64,000 bases of DNA from Maritimibacter sp. (GCA_017792445.1 CP051232.1:3384001-3448000); one strand, 5' to 3'; shown: positions 1 to 9,865, numbered from the stretch's first letter. Program-made: numbers and translations. The notes: generated by a model from the sequence alone, not told the origin.

Positions 1-804
1 GGCGAAGACCGCCTGCTGACCGGCCCCGAGGCCGGGATCACCCGCGACGCGATCTCGCTGAAGATCGACTGGGACGGCACCCCCGTTCGCATCTTCGACA
101 CCGCCGGCATGCGCAAGAAGGCGAAGGTGCAGGAGAAGGTCGAGAAGCTGTCGGTCGCCGACGGTCTGCGCGCGGTCAAGTTCGCCGAGGTCGTGATCGT
201 GCTGCTGGACGCCGCCATCCCGTTCGAACAGCAGGACCTGCGCATCGCCGACCTTGCCGAACGCGAGGGCCGGGCGGTCGTGGTCGCCGTGAACAAGTGG
301 GACGCCGAGGACAACAAGGGCGAGAAGCTGAAAGAGCTGAAAGAGGCGTTCGAGCGCCTGTTGCCCCAGCTTCGGGGCGCGCCGCTGATCACCGTTTCGG
401 CCCTGACCGGGCGCGGGCTGGATCGGCTGCATGCCGCCGTCCTGAAGGCGCACGAGGTCTGGAACCGCCGGGTTTCGACCGCGCGGCTGAACCGCTGGCT
501 GGAAGGCATGATCTCGGCGCACCCGCCCCCCGCGCCGGGCGGCCGCCGCATCCGTCTGCGTTACATGACGCAGGCCAAGACCCGGCCGCCGGGGTTCGTG
601 GTGATGTGCTCTCATCCCGACAAGCTGCCCGAAAGCTATTCGCGCTACCTTGTGAACGGTCTGCGCGACGATTTCGATATGCCGGGTACGCCGATCCGTC
701 TGTACATGCGCAGCCGGGCGGACCAGAACCCCTACAAAGATCGCAAGAAGTCGACGCCATCGCGCCTGCGCAAGCACCTCGGAAAGAAGATTCCGGGTAA
801 ATAA
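1..804 (+). CDS. der: Ribosome biogenesis GTPase Der (EngA), C-terminal part; 5' end outside the window
   Basis: Der is a double-G-domain GTPase needed for 50S subunit maturation. The reading frame is open from base 1, so the gene starts upstream. What remains is most of the second G domain, with the G3 motif DTAGMRKK (bases about 97-123), the G4 motif NKWD (about 292-303) and the G5-like SALTGRG, followed by the KH-like C-terminal domain that ends in a basic tail ([10 protein letters not shown]). The switch region [11 protein letters not shown] is characteristic of Der rather than Era or TrmE. A hairpin at 867-906 may end the transcript. The identification is firm; only the missing N-terminus cannot be assessed. 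Confidence 0.96.
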   Translation, partial: GEDRLLTGPEAGITRDAISLKIDWDGTPVRIFDTAGMRKKAKVQEKVEKLSVADGLRAVKFAEVVIVLLDAAIPFEQQDLRIADLAEREGRAVVVAVNKWDAEDNKGEKLKELKEAFERLLPQLRGAPLITVSALTGRGLDRLHAAVLKAHEVWNRRVSTARLNRWLEGMISAHPPPAPGGRRIRLRYMTQAKTRPPGFVVMCSHPDKLPESYSRYLVNGLRDDFDMPGTPIRLYMRSRADQNPYKDRKKSTPSRLRKHLGKKIPGK

Positions 805-866
805 AACGCGTTCGGTAAGTTATTCCAGACCTTTACCGAAGTCTTCCTGTCGTAAACACTTCCCCG

Positions 867-906
867 AACCCGCGCCCTGATGCAATTATCGCCTCAGGCG
901 CGGGTT
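867..906 (+). terminator. Candidate terminator hairpin after der
   Basis: AACCCGCGCC at 867-876 pairs perfectly with GGCGCGGGTT at 897-906. A further TGA/TCA pairing (878-880 with 894-896) lies inside after a one-base bulge. Only a short T run (905-907) follows, so intrinsic termination is plausible but not strong. A second, weaker inverted repeat (TTCGGTAA/TTACCGAA) lies between the der stop and this hairpin. Confidence 0.45.
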
Positions 907-956
907 TCACGCGTTCGCGTATTGAATTTATGGGGGCCGGGTATTCCGGCGATGCG

Positions 957-1964
957 ATGACGACTTTGAGACAGAGGACCCGCGCCTACACGACGCGGAA
1001 CAACCGGATTGCGGGCGTAAGCATCGGTGTGACGGTGGCGATTTACCTTGGCGCGCTGGTTTCCGCACTGGAACTGTCGCAGGCGGGGAATTGGCTGGCG
1101 GCGGTGCCGATGATGGTCGTGATCGGCGTCACCGGCGTCCGGCTGTACATGCTGCAGCACGATTGCGGCCACGGATCCTTTTTCACGCGGCGCAAGGTGA
1201 ACGACATCGCCGGGACGCTTCTGTCGCCCTTCACCCTGACGCCGTACAAGGCGATCCGCTACAATCACAACCAGCACCACGCGCATATCGGCAACCTGGA
1301 CCGCCGCGACAGCACCGAGATCTACGTGATGACGGTCGAGGAATATCTTGCCGCGCCGTGGTGGCAGAAGGCCGGCTACCGGCTTTACCGCAGTTTCACC
1401 GTTCTTTTCCTGATCGGGCCGACCTTCCTGTATGTCCTGCGCTATCGCTGGCCGCGCAACGTGATGAAGTCCGGCTTAAGCAACCTGTTGATCCACAACG
1501 CCCTTCTCGCGCTGCTGCTGTGGGCGATCTGGTCAACCTACGGGACCACCGGCCTGCTGGTCTGGCTTGGGTCCGTCGTCTTGGGGGCGTCGACCGGGGT
1601 GCTGATCCCCTACGTGCAGCACAATTTCGAGGACGTGTTCTGGAGCCGCCCCGATGACATGACCTTCGATCAGGCGGCAGTCGAGGGCTCGGCGGTGCTG
1701 GACTTCGGCGCGTTCTTCGACCTGTGTACTGCGAATATTGCATATCACGACCTGCACCACCTGAATTCCAACATCCCGTGCTACAACTTGAAGCGGTGTT
1801 ACCGCGAACTCGAAGGCACCTTCCGCTCGCGCAAGATCGGCTTTCGCGAGGCGATTGGCTGCCTGCGCTGGAAGCTGTGGGATGAGGACGCGGGCCGAAT
1901 GACGCCGTTTCCGCGGCGCGGCGCCGTGGCATCTAGACAAATTGAAGCGAATTCTACTATCTGA
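957..1964 (+). CDS. Membrane fatty acid desaturase (first of a tandem pair)
   Basis: This is an integral-membrane di-iron acyl-lipid desaturase that would introduce a double bond into membrane fatty acyl chains. The three histidine boxes that ligate the iron centre are visible: HDCGH (about residues 62-66), HNQHH (about 103-107) and YHDLHH near residue 264. Hydrophobic segments lie before box 1 and between boxes 2 and 3. The frame stays open to an ATG at 930. I prefer 957 because from there the N-terminus aligns with the downstream paralogue (LRQRTRAYTTRNN against LRKHLLKYTKKND); neither start has a good ribosome site. The closest type is the DesA/delta-12 group, but regiospecificity cannot be read from sequence. 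Confidence 0.88.
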   Translation: MTTLRQRTRAYTTRNNRIAGVSIGVTVAIYLGALVSALELSQAGNWLAAVPMMVVIGVTGVRLYMLQHDCGHGSFFTRRKVNDIAGTLLSPFTLTPYKAIRYNHNQHHAHIGNLDRRDSTEIYVMTVEEYLAAPWWQKAGYRLYRSFTVLFLIGPTFLYVLRYRWPRNVMKSGLSNLLIHNALLALLLWAIWSTYGTTGLLVWLGSVVLGASTGVLIPYVQHNFEDVFWSRPDDMTFDQAAVEGSAVLDFGAFFDLCTANIAYHDLHHLNSNIPCYNLKRCYRELEGTFRSRKIGFREAIGCLRWKLWDEDAGRMTPFPRRGAVASRQIEANSTI

Positions 1965-2024
1965 CTCATGTGGGGCCATCGCCTGTCCGGGCGAAAGCTG
2001 AGACCGTCTCGAATGGGGTTGGAC

Positions 2025-3029
2025 ATGAGCGACGCAGCAACACCGGAACTTAGGAAACACCTTTTAAAATATACGAAAAAGAACGATTGGCTGGCCGCCG
2101 CCAGCTATTTCGGCACCTTTGCCGTGTTCTTTCCGTCCTTGTGGCTGGCGCTGTCACTGTTCGACCGAAGCGTCTGGCTATCCTTGCCGTTCATCGTGGT
2201 CAGCGCCTTCGCCGGGGTCCGGCTTTACGTGCTGATGCACGACTGCGGGCACCATTCGCTGTTCTCGACCAAGCGCGCGAACGATGTCGCGGGCTACGTG
2301 CTGTCGCCCTTCGCGATGACGCCGTACCGGTCGATGCAGTACAACCACAACATGCACCACGCCTATCTCGGAAACCTCGACCACCGCGAAACGACCGAGA
2401 TCTACACCATGACCCTGCGCGAGTGGAACGAGGCGGGGTTCTGGAAGCGGCTGTATTACCGGCTGTACCGCAATCCCTTCGTCCTGATCCCGGTGGGGGC
2501 GATCTGGACGTATTTCTTCGCCTATCGCTGGCCGGTCAACACCACGAAGATCGGCGTGGTCAGCGTGTTGGTCCACAACGTGCTGTTCGCCGCCTGGATT
2601 TTCGCGATCTGGTCCGTGTTCGGCTGGCAGGGCTTCTGGCTGTTCCTCGGCATCTCGGCGCTGGCGGGGATGATCGGGGTGTTTCTTGTCTACCTGCAGC
2701 ACAATTTCGAGGACACCTATTGGGACCGGAAGCCGGAACTCGACTTCCGCCGGGCGACGTTGCAGGGCTCGTCCTGCCTGAACCTCGGCCATTGGTGGGA
2801 TATCGGGACGGGCAACATCGCCTATCACGACATCCACCACTTCATGCCGTCGATCCCGTCCTACCGGCTGCGCAAATGCCACTTCGACCTGCCGCCCGAA
2901 CTGGAGATGCCGCGCATCGAATGGCCGGAAGCGATCCGGTCGTTCAGGCTGAAGCTGTGGGACGAAGAGCACGAGCGGCTGGTCCCGTTCCCGAAAGAAC
3001 GCTCGGCGGCGGCGGTTCCGGCGGAGTAG
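2025..3029 (+). CDS. Membrane fatty acid desaturase (second of a tandem pair)
   Basis: This protein is a paralogue of the preceding gene with the same three histidine boxes: HDCGH, HNMHH and YHDIHH. The local contexts are closely matched (YNHNxHHAxxGNLD and TEIYxMTxxEW/Y), so the pair arose by duplication. The chosen ATG at 2025 (MSDAATPELRK) follows a GGGG at 2016-2019; in-frame ATGs also exist at 2013 and 1968. About 60 bp separate it from the first desaturase stop, so the two are probably co-transcribed. The C-terminus carries an Ala/Pro-rich tail after the conserved LKLWDEE motif that both proteins share. The intergenic repeat begins within a few bases of the stop. Confidence 0.88.
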   Translation: MSDAATPELRKHLLKYTKKNDWLAAASYFGTFAVFFPSLWLALSLFDRSVWLSLPFIVVSAFAGVRLYVLMHDCGHHSLFSTKRANDVAGYVLSPFAMTPYRSMQYNHNMHHAYLGNLDHRETTEIYTMTLREWNEAGFWKRLYYRLYRNPFVLIPVGAIWTYFFAYRWPVNTTKIGVVSVLVHNVLFAAWIFAIWSVFGWQGFWLFLGISALAGMIGVFLVYLQHNFEDTYWDRKPELDFRRATLQGSSCLNLGHWWDIGTGNIAYHDIHHFMPSIPSYRLRKCHFDLPPELEMPRIEWPEAIRSFRLKLWDEEHERLVPFPKERSAAAVPAE

Positions 3030-3082
3030 GGTGAGGGGGCTTTGCCCCCGTCGCCTCGGAGGGGCGCAGGTGAAAGGCTCGA

Positions 3083-3147
3083 GGGGGCTTTGCCCCCTCT
3101 GCGGCTTTGCCGCATTCACCCCCAGGATATTTCCGGACCAAAGAAGC
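3083..3147 (+). repeat. Dispersed structured intergenic element, copy A (variant), with an extra half copy at 3035-3049
   Basis: Hairpin 1 is GGGGGCTTTGCCCCC at 3083-3097. Hairpin 2 is TGCGGC-TTT-GCCGCA at 3100-3114. A conserved-type tail (CACCCCCAGGATATTTCC...AAAGAAGC) runs to 3147. The first hairpin also occurs alone at 3035-3049. The element lies between the desaturase stop and the end of the convergent TspO-like gene. The tail is diverged from copies B-D, which read CCCCCGAGGTATTT. Confidence 0.8.
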
Positions 3148-3181
3148 TTATAGGGCCGCGCGGGTCTCTCCGCGCGGCGCT

Positions 3182-3916
3182 TCAGTTTCGGGCGAGCAGG
3201 GACAGCGCGAGGATGCCTGCCGCGCCGAGCAGCGCGGCCATGGCCAAAAGGGTCTGGCTGCCGAAATTCGCGACCGCGATCCCCACGGCGGCCCACGCGA
3301 CGGCGGCGGCGTATTCCGGCGCGCGGCCTGCGCGGGTAAGGACGGCGGCGGCGAACAGAAGCGCGAGAACCAGCACGATCCACGCCCATGCCAGCGCGCC
3401 GGGGCCGATGCCCCAGCCGGCGCCGACCAGCGCGACCGAGACCCAGGACGCCGCCGTCAGCCAGCCCGCATACAGGCCCAGCGGCACCTTCGCCCACCAG
3501 TAGTCGCGCGGCGGCGCGGCTAGGAAGGCCCAGACCGCGGTGCCCAGCATCAGCCAGATCAGCACGGTCGCCACCAGAACGGATTGCAGCGCGGTCGGAA
3601 TCCACGCGGCCCCCAGCACCAGCGAGATCGCCAGCGGCCAGCGGGTCGCGTCCCAGTCCTTCGCATCGGCGCGTTTCACGAGGCCAAAGACCGCGTGGAC
3701 GATCAGCCAGCCGTAGATCAGCGACCAGATCCCGAAGGCATAGCCCGCGGGCTGCGCCGGGGGGTGATCCTGCGGGATGGGGAATTGCTCGGGCTCGAAG
3801 CCGCCGAAGCTTTGCGACACGACGGGGGACATCACGAAGGCGATGGCCGCCGTCAAGACCAGGATGGCTTTCAGTCGATTGCTGTCTTCAAATCCACTGT
3901 TCTTCGGCGTCATCAT
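3182..3916 (-). CDS. TspO/MBR-like tryptophan-rich membrane protein
   Basis: This is a small polytopic membrane protein of about 244 residues, rich in Trp, Ala and Leu, with roughly five to seven hydrophobic helices. The segment [16 protein letters not shown] (around residue 60-75) resembles the YAFxIWxxIY signature of TspO/MBR-like proteins, which in phototrophic and related alphaproteobacteria bind porphyrins or modulate tetrapyrrole metabolism. The first hydrophobic helix starts near residue 15 if translation begins at the ATG at 3916. The frame extends upstream to 3958, deeper into serS. The start overlaps the serS 3' end by 29 bp on the same strand, so translation may be coupled. Family assignment is by motif and topology only. 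Confidence 0.62.
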   Translation of the reverse strand: MMTPKNSGFEDSNRLKAILVLTAAIAFVMSPVVSQSFGGFEPEQFPIPQDHPPAQPAGYAFGIWSLIYGWLIVHAVFGLVKRADAKDWDATRWPLAISLVLGAAWIPTALQSVLVATVLIWLMLGTAVWAFLAAPPRDYWWAKVPLGLYAGWLTAASWVSVALVGAGWGIGPGALAWAWIVLVLALLFAAAVLTRAGRAPEYAAAVAWAAVGIAVANFGSQTLLAMAALLGAAGILALSLLARN

Positions 3917-5237
3917 TATCTTTGGTCGCGCTAGTAGGGGATTGGGCGTAGTTTCCAAACTCGCCGTTTGCCGTTATCCGGGTCTTGCCCCCAAGATAGG
4001 GCGCAAGCACCGGCGGCAAGTCCACCGAGCCGTCTTGCTGCTGGCCGTTTTCGAGCACGGCGATCAGGCAGCGGCCCACCGCGACGCCCGAGCCGTTCAG
4101 CGTGTGAACGTAGTCCGGCTTGCCGCCCTCGGGGCGGAAGCGGGCGTTCATGCGCCGCGCCTGGAAGTCGCCGCAGACCGAGACCGAGCTGATCTCGCGA
4201 AAGGTGTCCTGTCCGGGCAGCCAGACCTCGATGTCGTGGGTCTTCTTCGCGCCGAAGCCCATGTCGCCGGTGCACAGCACGATGGTGCGGTAGGGCAGGC
4301 CAAGCTTTTGCAGGATCGCCTCGGCGCAGCAGGTCATCCGCTCGTGCTCGTGCAGCGAGGTGTCGGGATGGGTGATGGATACCATCTCGACCTTCTCGAA
4401 CTGGTGCTGGCGCAGCATGCCCGCGGTGTCCTTGCCCGCGCTGCCCGCTTCGGAACGGAAGCACAGCGAATGGGCGGTCAAGCGGATCGGCAGGTCTTTC
4501 TCGTCAAGGATCTGCTCGCGCACGGTGTTGGTCAGCGTGACCTCGGACGTCGGGATCAGCCACCAACCCTCGCGGGTCTGATAGCTGTCCTCGGCGAACT
4601 TCGGCAGCTGGTTGGTGCCGTACATCGCTTCCTCGCGGACCAGCACCGGGGTGTTGGTTTCCGCCAGCCCGTGCTCGGTCACGTGGGTGTCCAGCATGAA
4701 CTGCGCCAGCGCCCGGTGCAGCCGCGCCATCGCGCCGCGCAGGACCACGAAGCGAGAGCCGGAAAGCTTCGCGGCGGTCTCGAAGTCGAGGCCCTTCGCG
4801 CAGGCAAGCTCGTAGTGTTCCTTCGGCGCGAAGTCGAAGCTGCGCGGGGTGCCCCAGCGGCGGATCTCGACGTTGTCGTCCTCGGAACTGCCGTCGGGCA
4901 CGTCGTCGAACGGCATGTTCGGCAGGCCCAGCAGCATGTCGCGCAGGCGTTCGTCACCGGCCTTGGCCTCTTCGTCCAAAGCGGCGATTTCGTCCTTCTT
5001 GGCGGCGACCAGAGCGCGCAGGCGCTCGAACTCGGCCTCGTCGCCCTTGGCCTTGGCGGCGCCGACCTGCTTGGAGGCGGCGTTGCGGTCCGCCAGCGCG
5101 GCCTCGGCCTTGCTGATCGCGTCGCGGCGCGCGGCGTCGAGGGCGAGGATCTCGGCCGACACCGGCGACACGCCCAGCCGCCCCAGAGCGGCGTCGAAGA
5201 CGTCGGGGTTTTCGCGGATGAAACGTATGTCGTGCAT
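3888..5237 (-). CDS. serS: Seryl-tRNA synthetase
   Basis: This is a class II aminoacyl-tRNA synthetase that charges tRNA-Ser in the cytoplasm. The 449-residue protein begins [18 protein letters not shown], the usual start of the N-terminal coiled-coil arm, whose heptad-rich Lys/Glu/Ala region spans about residues 30-100. Motif 2 ([15 protein letters not shown]...HQFEKVE) and motif 3 ([16 protein letters not shown]) are present, with the ending [15 protein letters not shown]. After that point there is an unusual short tail ([17 protein letters not shown]) that runs into the start of the TspO-like gene. The start at 5237 is preferred over an upstream in-frame ATG at 5375 because it matches the family N-terminus. 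Confidence 0.97.
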   Translation of the reverse strand: MHDIRFIRENPDVFDAALGRLGVSPVSAEILALDAARRDAISKAEAALADRNAASKQVGAAKAKGDEAEFERLRALVAAKKDEIAALDEEAKAGDERLRDMLLGLPNMPFDDVPDGSSEDDNVEIRRWGTPRSFDFAPKEHYELACAKGLDFETAAKLSGSRFVVLRGAMARLHRALAQFMLDTHVTEHGLAETNTPVLVREEAMYGTNQLPKFAEDSYQTREGWWLIPTSEVTLTNTVREQILDEKDLPIRLTAHSLCFRSEAGSAGKDTAGMLRQHQFEKVEMVSITHPDTSLHEHERMTCCAEAILQKLGLPYRTIVLCTGDMGFGAKKTHDIEVWLPGQDTFREISSVSVCGDFQARRMNARFRPEGGKPDYVHTLNGSGVAVGRCLIAVLENGQQQDGSVDLPPVLAPYLGGKTRITANGEFGNYAQSPTSATKDNDDAEEQWI

Positions 5238-5293
5238 GGGATCGGCCCTTTGCTTGTGATGCGCGGGCGTCAAAGCATCAAACGGGGGGCCGG

Positions 5294-7150
5294 TCAATGT
5301 GTCTGGGCCGGCGGCGTGGGCTGATAGCCTTGTTCCGCCTGCCAGTCGCGCCAGCGGATCTCGAACTGGCCCCATGGGATCTCTTCCGCGGGCCAGTGCG
5401 CCGGGCGCTTCACATAGGGCGGCAGCCGCACCGTCGCGTCGCCATAGGCGCTGTCGATCTGGTCCTGCGAGATGCGCACCGTGCGAAGGTCAAGGTTGGT
5501 GAGCCCCGCGAAGGACAGGTCGGCCCCGTCCAGTTCGGTGGTGGCGTTGAGGAAAGCGCCGTCGATTCGGGCGCCGGTCAGCCTGGCCATAGCAAGGTTG
5601 GCGCCCTCGAAATCCGACAGGGTGATCGTCGCGTCCGCCAGCGAGGTCACCTGCATCACCGCGCCGCGCAGGATCGTGTTGCTGAGCCGACCGTGGTCCA
5701 GCGCGGCAAAGCTGAGCTCGGCGTCGGTCAGCCGGGCAAAGGACAGATCGGCGCGGGTCAGATTGGCGTTCTGCATCTGCGCGCCCTCCAGCCGGGCGCC
5801 GGTCAGGTCCGCGCGCTCCAGCCGGGTCTCTTGCAGCCGCGCGCCTTCCAGCGAGGTTTCTTCGAGCAGGCTGTCCTGCATCCGCGCGGCGCTGAGGTCG
5901 ACCCCTTCCAGACGCATGCCGCTGAGATCGGCGCGGCGCAGGTCGCGCCCGGCAAGGCTGCGGCGGGCCAGCGCGCGGATCTGCGCCGCGCGGTAGATCT
6001 GCCACGCCTCGGTCTGGCTGGCCTCGGCGCGCTCGAAATAGGCGGCGCAGTCAGCGATCGACCCCAGCGCGCCGAACAGCACGTCGCGGCACCACTTGCG
6101 CCGCTGAGCGGTGACGAACTCGTGCTCGGCTTCGAAATTGTCCTGCTGCCCGAACAGCGTGCGCTCGGGCAGGACGCAGGCGGGCATCGGGATGCCCTCG
6201 CTGACGCACCAGTTGCGGCGGAAGGCGACCTCGGCGGGTTCGCGCGCGGTCCAGTCGGGCGGGATGCCGACAAGATCGACGCCCGCGAGATTGGCGCGGA
6301 CCAGGGGCAGGGGCGACACGTTGAGGCTGGCCCAGTTCAGGAAACCGCTGTTGTTGAGCCGGGCGTCGCTCATGCCCAGCCCGGTCAGGTAGCCGTCCAG
6401 CGTCTGCTCGGTGGCGCACCAGCCGACATAGCTGACCGCCAGCCAGATCGGCGCCCAGACCCGCAGGTTCCACCGCATCGGGCGGCGCGAGCGCCATGTC
6501 AGGCGGCGCAGGCGGGTCCAGCTTTTGAACGACACGAAGATCGAGGCGAGCATCGGCAAGCCGCACCAGAAGACGGTCAGAACCTCGTCGTGGGCGGGCA
6601 TCGAGCGGACCCAGAAGAAGAATAGGATTACCGGCGTGGCAAGGAACACGAGACACAGCGCGACCACGTGCGCGGCCTTGCGCAGCGGGCGCGGGCGCAG
6701 GGCGCCGTCTAGCCGGTTGCCAAGCGCGAAATCGCTGACAAGCCAGGGGGTTATCAGATCGGACAGGTGCTTGCCGCCGATCCGGGCCGGGGTCGGCGGA
6801 TGGGCCAGCACCTCCCACAGTTTCAGCAGGTGGAACTGGTGGTAGGCGAACAGCGCCGCGCCGAGGACCGGGGCGAGGGTGAAGAACAACCGTGTCGGTA
6901 TCGAGACGCCGACAAGGGGCAGGGCGGTCTGCTGGTCGGGGTTGAAGAAATCCGCGTCCGACACCGCCAGCAGGGTGACGCCCACGAAGGCGAGGTAGGA
7001 CAACAGCGCGAACCAGCTTGCCCGCGCGGTGTGGGTCAGGGTATCGATCCGGACCGTGTCGGCGGTCGGCGGCGGGTCGGCCATGACCTGCATGGCCTGC
7101 CTGCGGGCGCGGGCCTGCGCCGCGCGGCGGTTGGCAATACGCTGTGACAT
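5294..7150 (-). CDS. Membrane-anchored pentapeptide-repeat protein (paralogue 1)
   Basis: This protein of about 618 residues has an N-terminal half with several hydrophobic helices, including one near residues 45-70 and pairs before residue 270. A C-terminal run of pentapeptide repeats of the A(D/N)LxX type follows over about residues 385-560 (for example [30 protein letters not shown]). Such repeats fold into a right-handed quadrilateral beta-helix. After the repeats comes a conserved tail, YGDATVRLP then [17 protein letters not shown], which is shared with the next gene. The ATG at 7150 (MSQRIANRR) is preferred over an upstream in-frame ATG at 7207. No enzymatic motif is visible and the function is unknown; DNA-mimic, scaffold or sensor roles are all possible. 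Confidence 0.85.
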   Translation of the reverse strand: MSQRIANRRAAQARARRQAMQVMADPPPTADTVRIDTLTHTARASWFALLSYLAFVGVTLLAVSDADFFNPDQQTALPLVGVSIPTRLFFTLAPVLGAALFAYHQFHLLKLWEVLAHPPTPARIGGKHLSDLITPWLVSDFALGNRLDGALRPRPLRKAAHVVALCLVFLATPVILFFFWVRSMPAHDEVLTVFWCGLPMLASIFVSFKSWTRLRRLTWRSRRPMRWNLRVWAPIWLAVSYVGWCATEQTLDGYLTGLGMSDARLNNSGFLNWASLNVSPLPLVRANLAGVDLVGIPPDWTAREPAEVAFRRNWCVSEGIPMPACVLPERTLFGQQDNFEAEHEFVTAQRRKWCRDVLFGALGSIADCAAYFERAEASQTEAWQIYRAAQIRALARRSLAGRDLRRADLSGMRLEGVDLSAARMQDSLLEETSLEGARLQETRLERADLTGARLEGAQMQNANLTRADLSFARLTDAELSFAALDHGRLSNTILRGAVMQVTSLADATITLSDFEGANLAMARLTGARIDGAFLNATTELDGADLSFAGLTNLDLRTVRISQDQIDSAYGDATVRLPPYVKRPAHWPAEEIPWGQFEIRWRDWQAEQGYQPTPPAQTH

Positions 7151-7252
7151 AACGGCTTTGGCGTTGCAAATAAGGGGGAGTGTGCCCGAAAACGGGCCAG
7201 AAACCAAGCCATGGGCGAGTATGGAATACCTGACGCACGTTGGGCGTGTGGG

Positions 7253-9295
7253 TTATTGGCGGTAGCCGATTTCAACCTGCCAGGCGCGCCAGCGTTCGCG
7301 GAACTCATGCCAGTCGAGTTCCTCGTCGACAGGGGAATCCGGATGCAGTTGGACGCCTTCGGGAAGCAGGACGGTGGCATCGCCGAAGACCTCCCGGAGA
7401 AGGTCCGGGTCAACCGGAACATCGGTTAAATCGACGTCCTTCAACCCGGCTGCCCGAAGGGCCACCGGGTTGAAGGACGTCGTAGCATCCATCCGCGCCC
7501 CGCTGAGGTCCGCCCCCTCCATTGACACCGCGAAAAGGTTCGCTCCTTCCATCCGCGTTTTACGAAAGTTCGCCCCTTTCATCGACGCCCCTCTGAGGTT
7601 TGCCCCCAGCATCGACGCCCCGCTGAGGTTCGCCCCCTCCATCCTCGCCTGGAAGAGGTTCGCCCCCTCCATCCTCGCCTGGAAGAGGTTCGCCCCCTCC
7701 ATCCGCGCCCCGCTGAGGTCCGCCCCCTCCATCTGTGCCCCTCTTAAATTCGCCCCCTCCATCCGCGCCCCGAAGAGGTTCGCGCCATCCATCCGTGCCC
7801 CGCTGAGGTCCGCCCCCTCCATCCGCGCCCCGCTGAGGTCTACTCCCTCCATCGACGCTCCAATGAGGTCCGCCCCCTTCATCCACGCCCCGCTGAGGTC
7901 CGCCCCTTTTGTCGACGCGCCTATCAGGTCCGCCCCCTCCATCCACGCCCCGCTGAGGTCCGCCTCCTCCATCCGCGCCTGGAAGAGGGTCGCCCCTTCC
8001 ATCTGTGCCCCTTTGAGGTTTGCCCTCCGCATCCGCGCCCCGCTGTGGTTCGCCCCCTCCATCGACGCCGCGAAGAGGTTCGCCCCTTCCATCCGCGCCT
8101 CGATCAGGTCCGCCCCTTTCATCCACGCCCCGCTGAGGTCCGCTCCCTCCATCCGCGCCCCGTTGAGGTCCGCCCCCTCCATCCGCGCTCCGCTTAAACC
8201 GGCATGCCTAAGGTCACGTTGCGAAAGGTCCACGCCCCTAAGGTTAACGTCCCGCAAATCCAATCGGTACCCGTGCCCTCCTTGCCGCTTCTCGCCGCGT
8301 TCCCGCGCAAATTGTGCTTCGTCTCGGCGTCCTATCACGTCGAACGCTATTTGCACGTCGGTACGAGGATTCAGGCTTTGAGCCCTCCGCCATGCCTTGG
8401 AGGCAACACGATGCACCACAAATCGCTGCCCTCCGGCGCCTTCAATAGCGGCACCTTTTAACGGTTCATCCGTCTCAGATTTCGGATCCCAGGGCGCTTC
8501 GGGAAGCGCTTGCGTTTTGTCTGCCGGCGCGTTCTCGTGAATGTAGGCGCAGAGGATTTCCATGATCTGGATATGGTCTCGCGGGCTATCCTGCGAAATG
8601 CGTTCCAGCGCGTAGATCGCGCCGATGCGAACCTCAAGGTTTGGCACCGTTTCGGTGAAGACCTTCCAATCGCCGCGGTTCGTGACCTTCTCATCAGCCT
8701 TCCGTGGCGCGTGTTCGCTTTGCCACTCGATGACGGTACGGGTCTGTTCTTCGTGCATCAGTGCACTTGCGATCTTATCCTTGGTGGTCCGCTCGAATGT
8801 CAAAGCCCGTCCGATCCGGCTTACCTCTTTTTCGGCTCCCAGCCCGGCAACTGCCTTGTTTATCCGGTCCGTCGTCAGACCTTCTTCCGTTGCGGTGGTG
8901 GTGCGTTCCGTCGTCCAGACGCGAACCAATTGAAAGATGAGGGTCGCCGACGCCGCCAATGCTGCCAGCAACAGCGCCACCGCTTGCGCCGTATTCCGCG
9001 CGTCTTCGGCATCGAAATCCTCGGCGTTCGCCAATATCTCGAGCTGCGAGACTAAGGAGCGCACGGAAAGGCCGACGTCGACCAGGTAGAAGCAGATCGC
9101 AGCGACGCCAAGTCCGAGGCCGCCGATCACCATGACACGCCAATAATGTCGACGGATCAGGGTACCGAACTCTGTGCTGTTTGAGTAATTGCCCGCTGGC
9201 GGCTTGATCGAGCTCAATACAATCAGCACCGCGAGCAGCAATGCTCCGATCCAGAGAAATGGAGAATATACAATACTGAAATAAAGGTCCGTCAT
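7253..9295 (-). CDS. Membrane-anchored pentapeptide-repeat protein (paralogue 2) with about 23 regular decapeptides
   Basis: This is a 680-residue protein. Three hydrophobic helices (around residues 12-32, 53-76 and 103-130) are followed by a soluble region with the motif RIGAIYALERISQDS near residue 225, often seen in membrane pentapeptide proteins. From about residue 355 comes a long, very regular array in which RMEGA alternates with (D/N)LxGA. The C-terminus (FGDATVLLP and FRERWRAWQVEIGY) matches that of the neighbouring paralogue, so the two derive from a common ancestor. The N-terminal coding region is visibly less GC-rich than its surroundings. No catalytic motif is seen; a structural or sensing role at the membrane is inference. 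Confidence 0.86.
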   Translation of the reverse strand: MTDLYFSIVYSPFLWIGALLLAVLIVLSSIKPPAGNYSNSTEFGTLIRRHYWRVMVIGGLGLGVAAICFYLVDVGLSVRSLVSQLEILANAEDFDAEDARNTAQAVALLLAALAASATLIFQLVRVWTTERTTTATEEGLTTDRINKAVAGLGAEKEVSRIGRALTFERTTKDKIASALMHEEQTRTVIEWQSEHAPRKADEKVTNRGDWKVFTETVPNLEVRIGAIYALERISQDSPRDHIQIMEILCAYIHENAPADKTQALPEAPWDPKSETDEPLKGAAIEGAGGQRFVVHRVASKAWRRAQSLNPRTDVQIAFDVIGRRDEAQFARERGEKRQGGHGYRLDLRDVNLRGVDLSQRDLRHAGLSGARMEGADLNGARMEGADLSGAWMKGADLIEARMEGANLFAASMEGANHSGARMRRANLKGAQMEGATLFQARMEEADLSGAWMEGADLIGASTKGADLSGAWMKGADLIGASMEGVDLSGARMEGADLSGARMDGANLFGARMEGANLRGAQMEGADLSGARMEGANLFQARMEGANLFQARMEGANLSGASMLGANLRGASMKGANFRKTRMEGANLFAVSMEGADLSGARMDATTSFNPVALRAAGLKDVDLTDVPVDPDLLREVFGDATVLLPEGVQLHPDSPVDEELDWHEFRERWRAWQVEIGYRQ
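7475..8190 (-). repeat. 30-bp coding tandem repeat (decapeptide array) inside pentapeptide paralogue 2
   Basis: About 23-24 consecutive 30-bp units encode the decapeptide x-M-E-G-A-(D/N)-L-x-G-A. The units are similar enough at DNA level that all frames remain unusually open here, which produces spurious reading frames on both strands. Unit variants include WMKGADLIGA, SMEGANHSGA and RMEGANLFQA. The near-identity of units suggests recent expansion or continued homogenisation by recombination. Confidence 0.85.
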
Positions 9296-9510
9296 CGAAT
9301 TCCCTTCACACCAGCGTCAGATTGCCCGACGTCGTCGCCCTTGCCAAGAAATCCCACCCCTCCCGCCTTGTCACCCCACGCCAAATGCGTATGTAGCGCA
9401 GGGCGTACCGGCAGGGCCGTCCGGGTTGAGTCCCGAAGCCGCCGCGATTAGGGTGCGCGCCAAATCAGAGAAGGGGGCGGGAAAGCCCTCGCCACGCAAG
9501 GGAAGACCTC

Positions 9511-9840
9511 ATGTTCGTCACGCCTGCCTTCGCGCAAGCCACCGGAGGCGGAGCCGCCGGAGCCTTCGGTTCCTTCATTCCGCTCATCCTGATCTTCGCC
9601 ATCATGTACTTCCTGCTGATCCGTCCGCAGCAGAAGAAGGTGAAGGAACACCAGAAGATGGTCGAGGCGTTGCGCCGGGGCGATCAGGTCATCACGCAGG
9701 GCGGCATCGTCGGCAAGGTGACCAAGGTCAAGGAAGACGGCGAGATCGAGGTCGAGATCGCCACGGGCGTCAAGGTGCGCGTGATCAAGAGCACCGTGGC
9801 CCAGGTCATCTCGAAGACCGAACCCGCCGCCGAAGAGTGA
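9511..9840 (+). CDS. yajC: Sec translocon accessory protein YajC
   Basis: YajC is a single-pass inner membrane protein that associates with SecDF and supports protein translocation and membrane insertion. This 109-residue product has an N-terminal helix (about residues 20-40, FIPLILIFAIMYFLLIRPQ) followed by the family hallmark RPQQKKVKEHQKM and a small cytoplasmic beta domain (GDQVITQGGIVGKV). It lies 25 bp upstream of secD in the classical yajC-secD-secF order. A GGGAAG at about 9499 provides a ribosome site. The 215 bp upstream (9296-9510) contain no gene and probably hold the operon promoter. Confidence 0.95.
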   Translation: MFVTPAFAQATGGGAAGAFGSFIPLILIFAIMYFLLIRPQQKKVKEHQKMVEALRRGDQVITQGGIVGKVTKVKEDGEIEVEIATGVKVRVIKSTVAQVISKTEPAAEE

Positions 9841-9865
9841 TCGACTAGCCTCGGAAGGGCGTTTC

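Noticed and set aside
7475-8190. Regular 30-bp repeats resembling a CRISPR array.
   Set aside because: There are no unique spacers; the repeats are contiguous and encode a decapeptide in frame. No cas genes are nearby.
7374-8381. Long open frame on the plus strand (and another minus-strand frame at 7560-8126) across the pentapeptide array.
   Set aside because: These arise because the 30-bp repeat keeps all frames open; their products are mere frame-shifted images of the repeat with no independent start signal.
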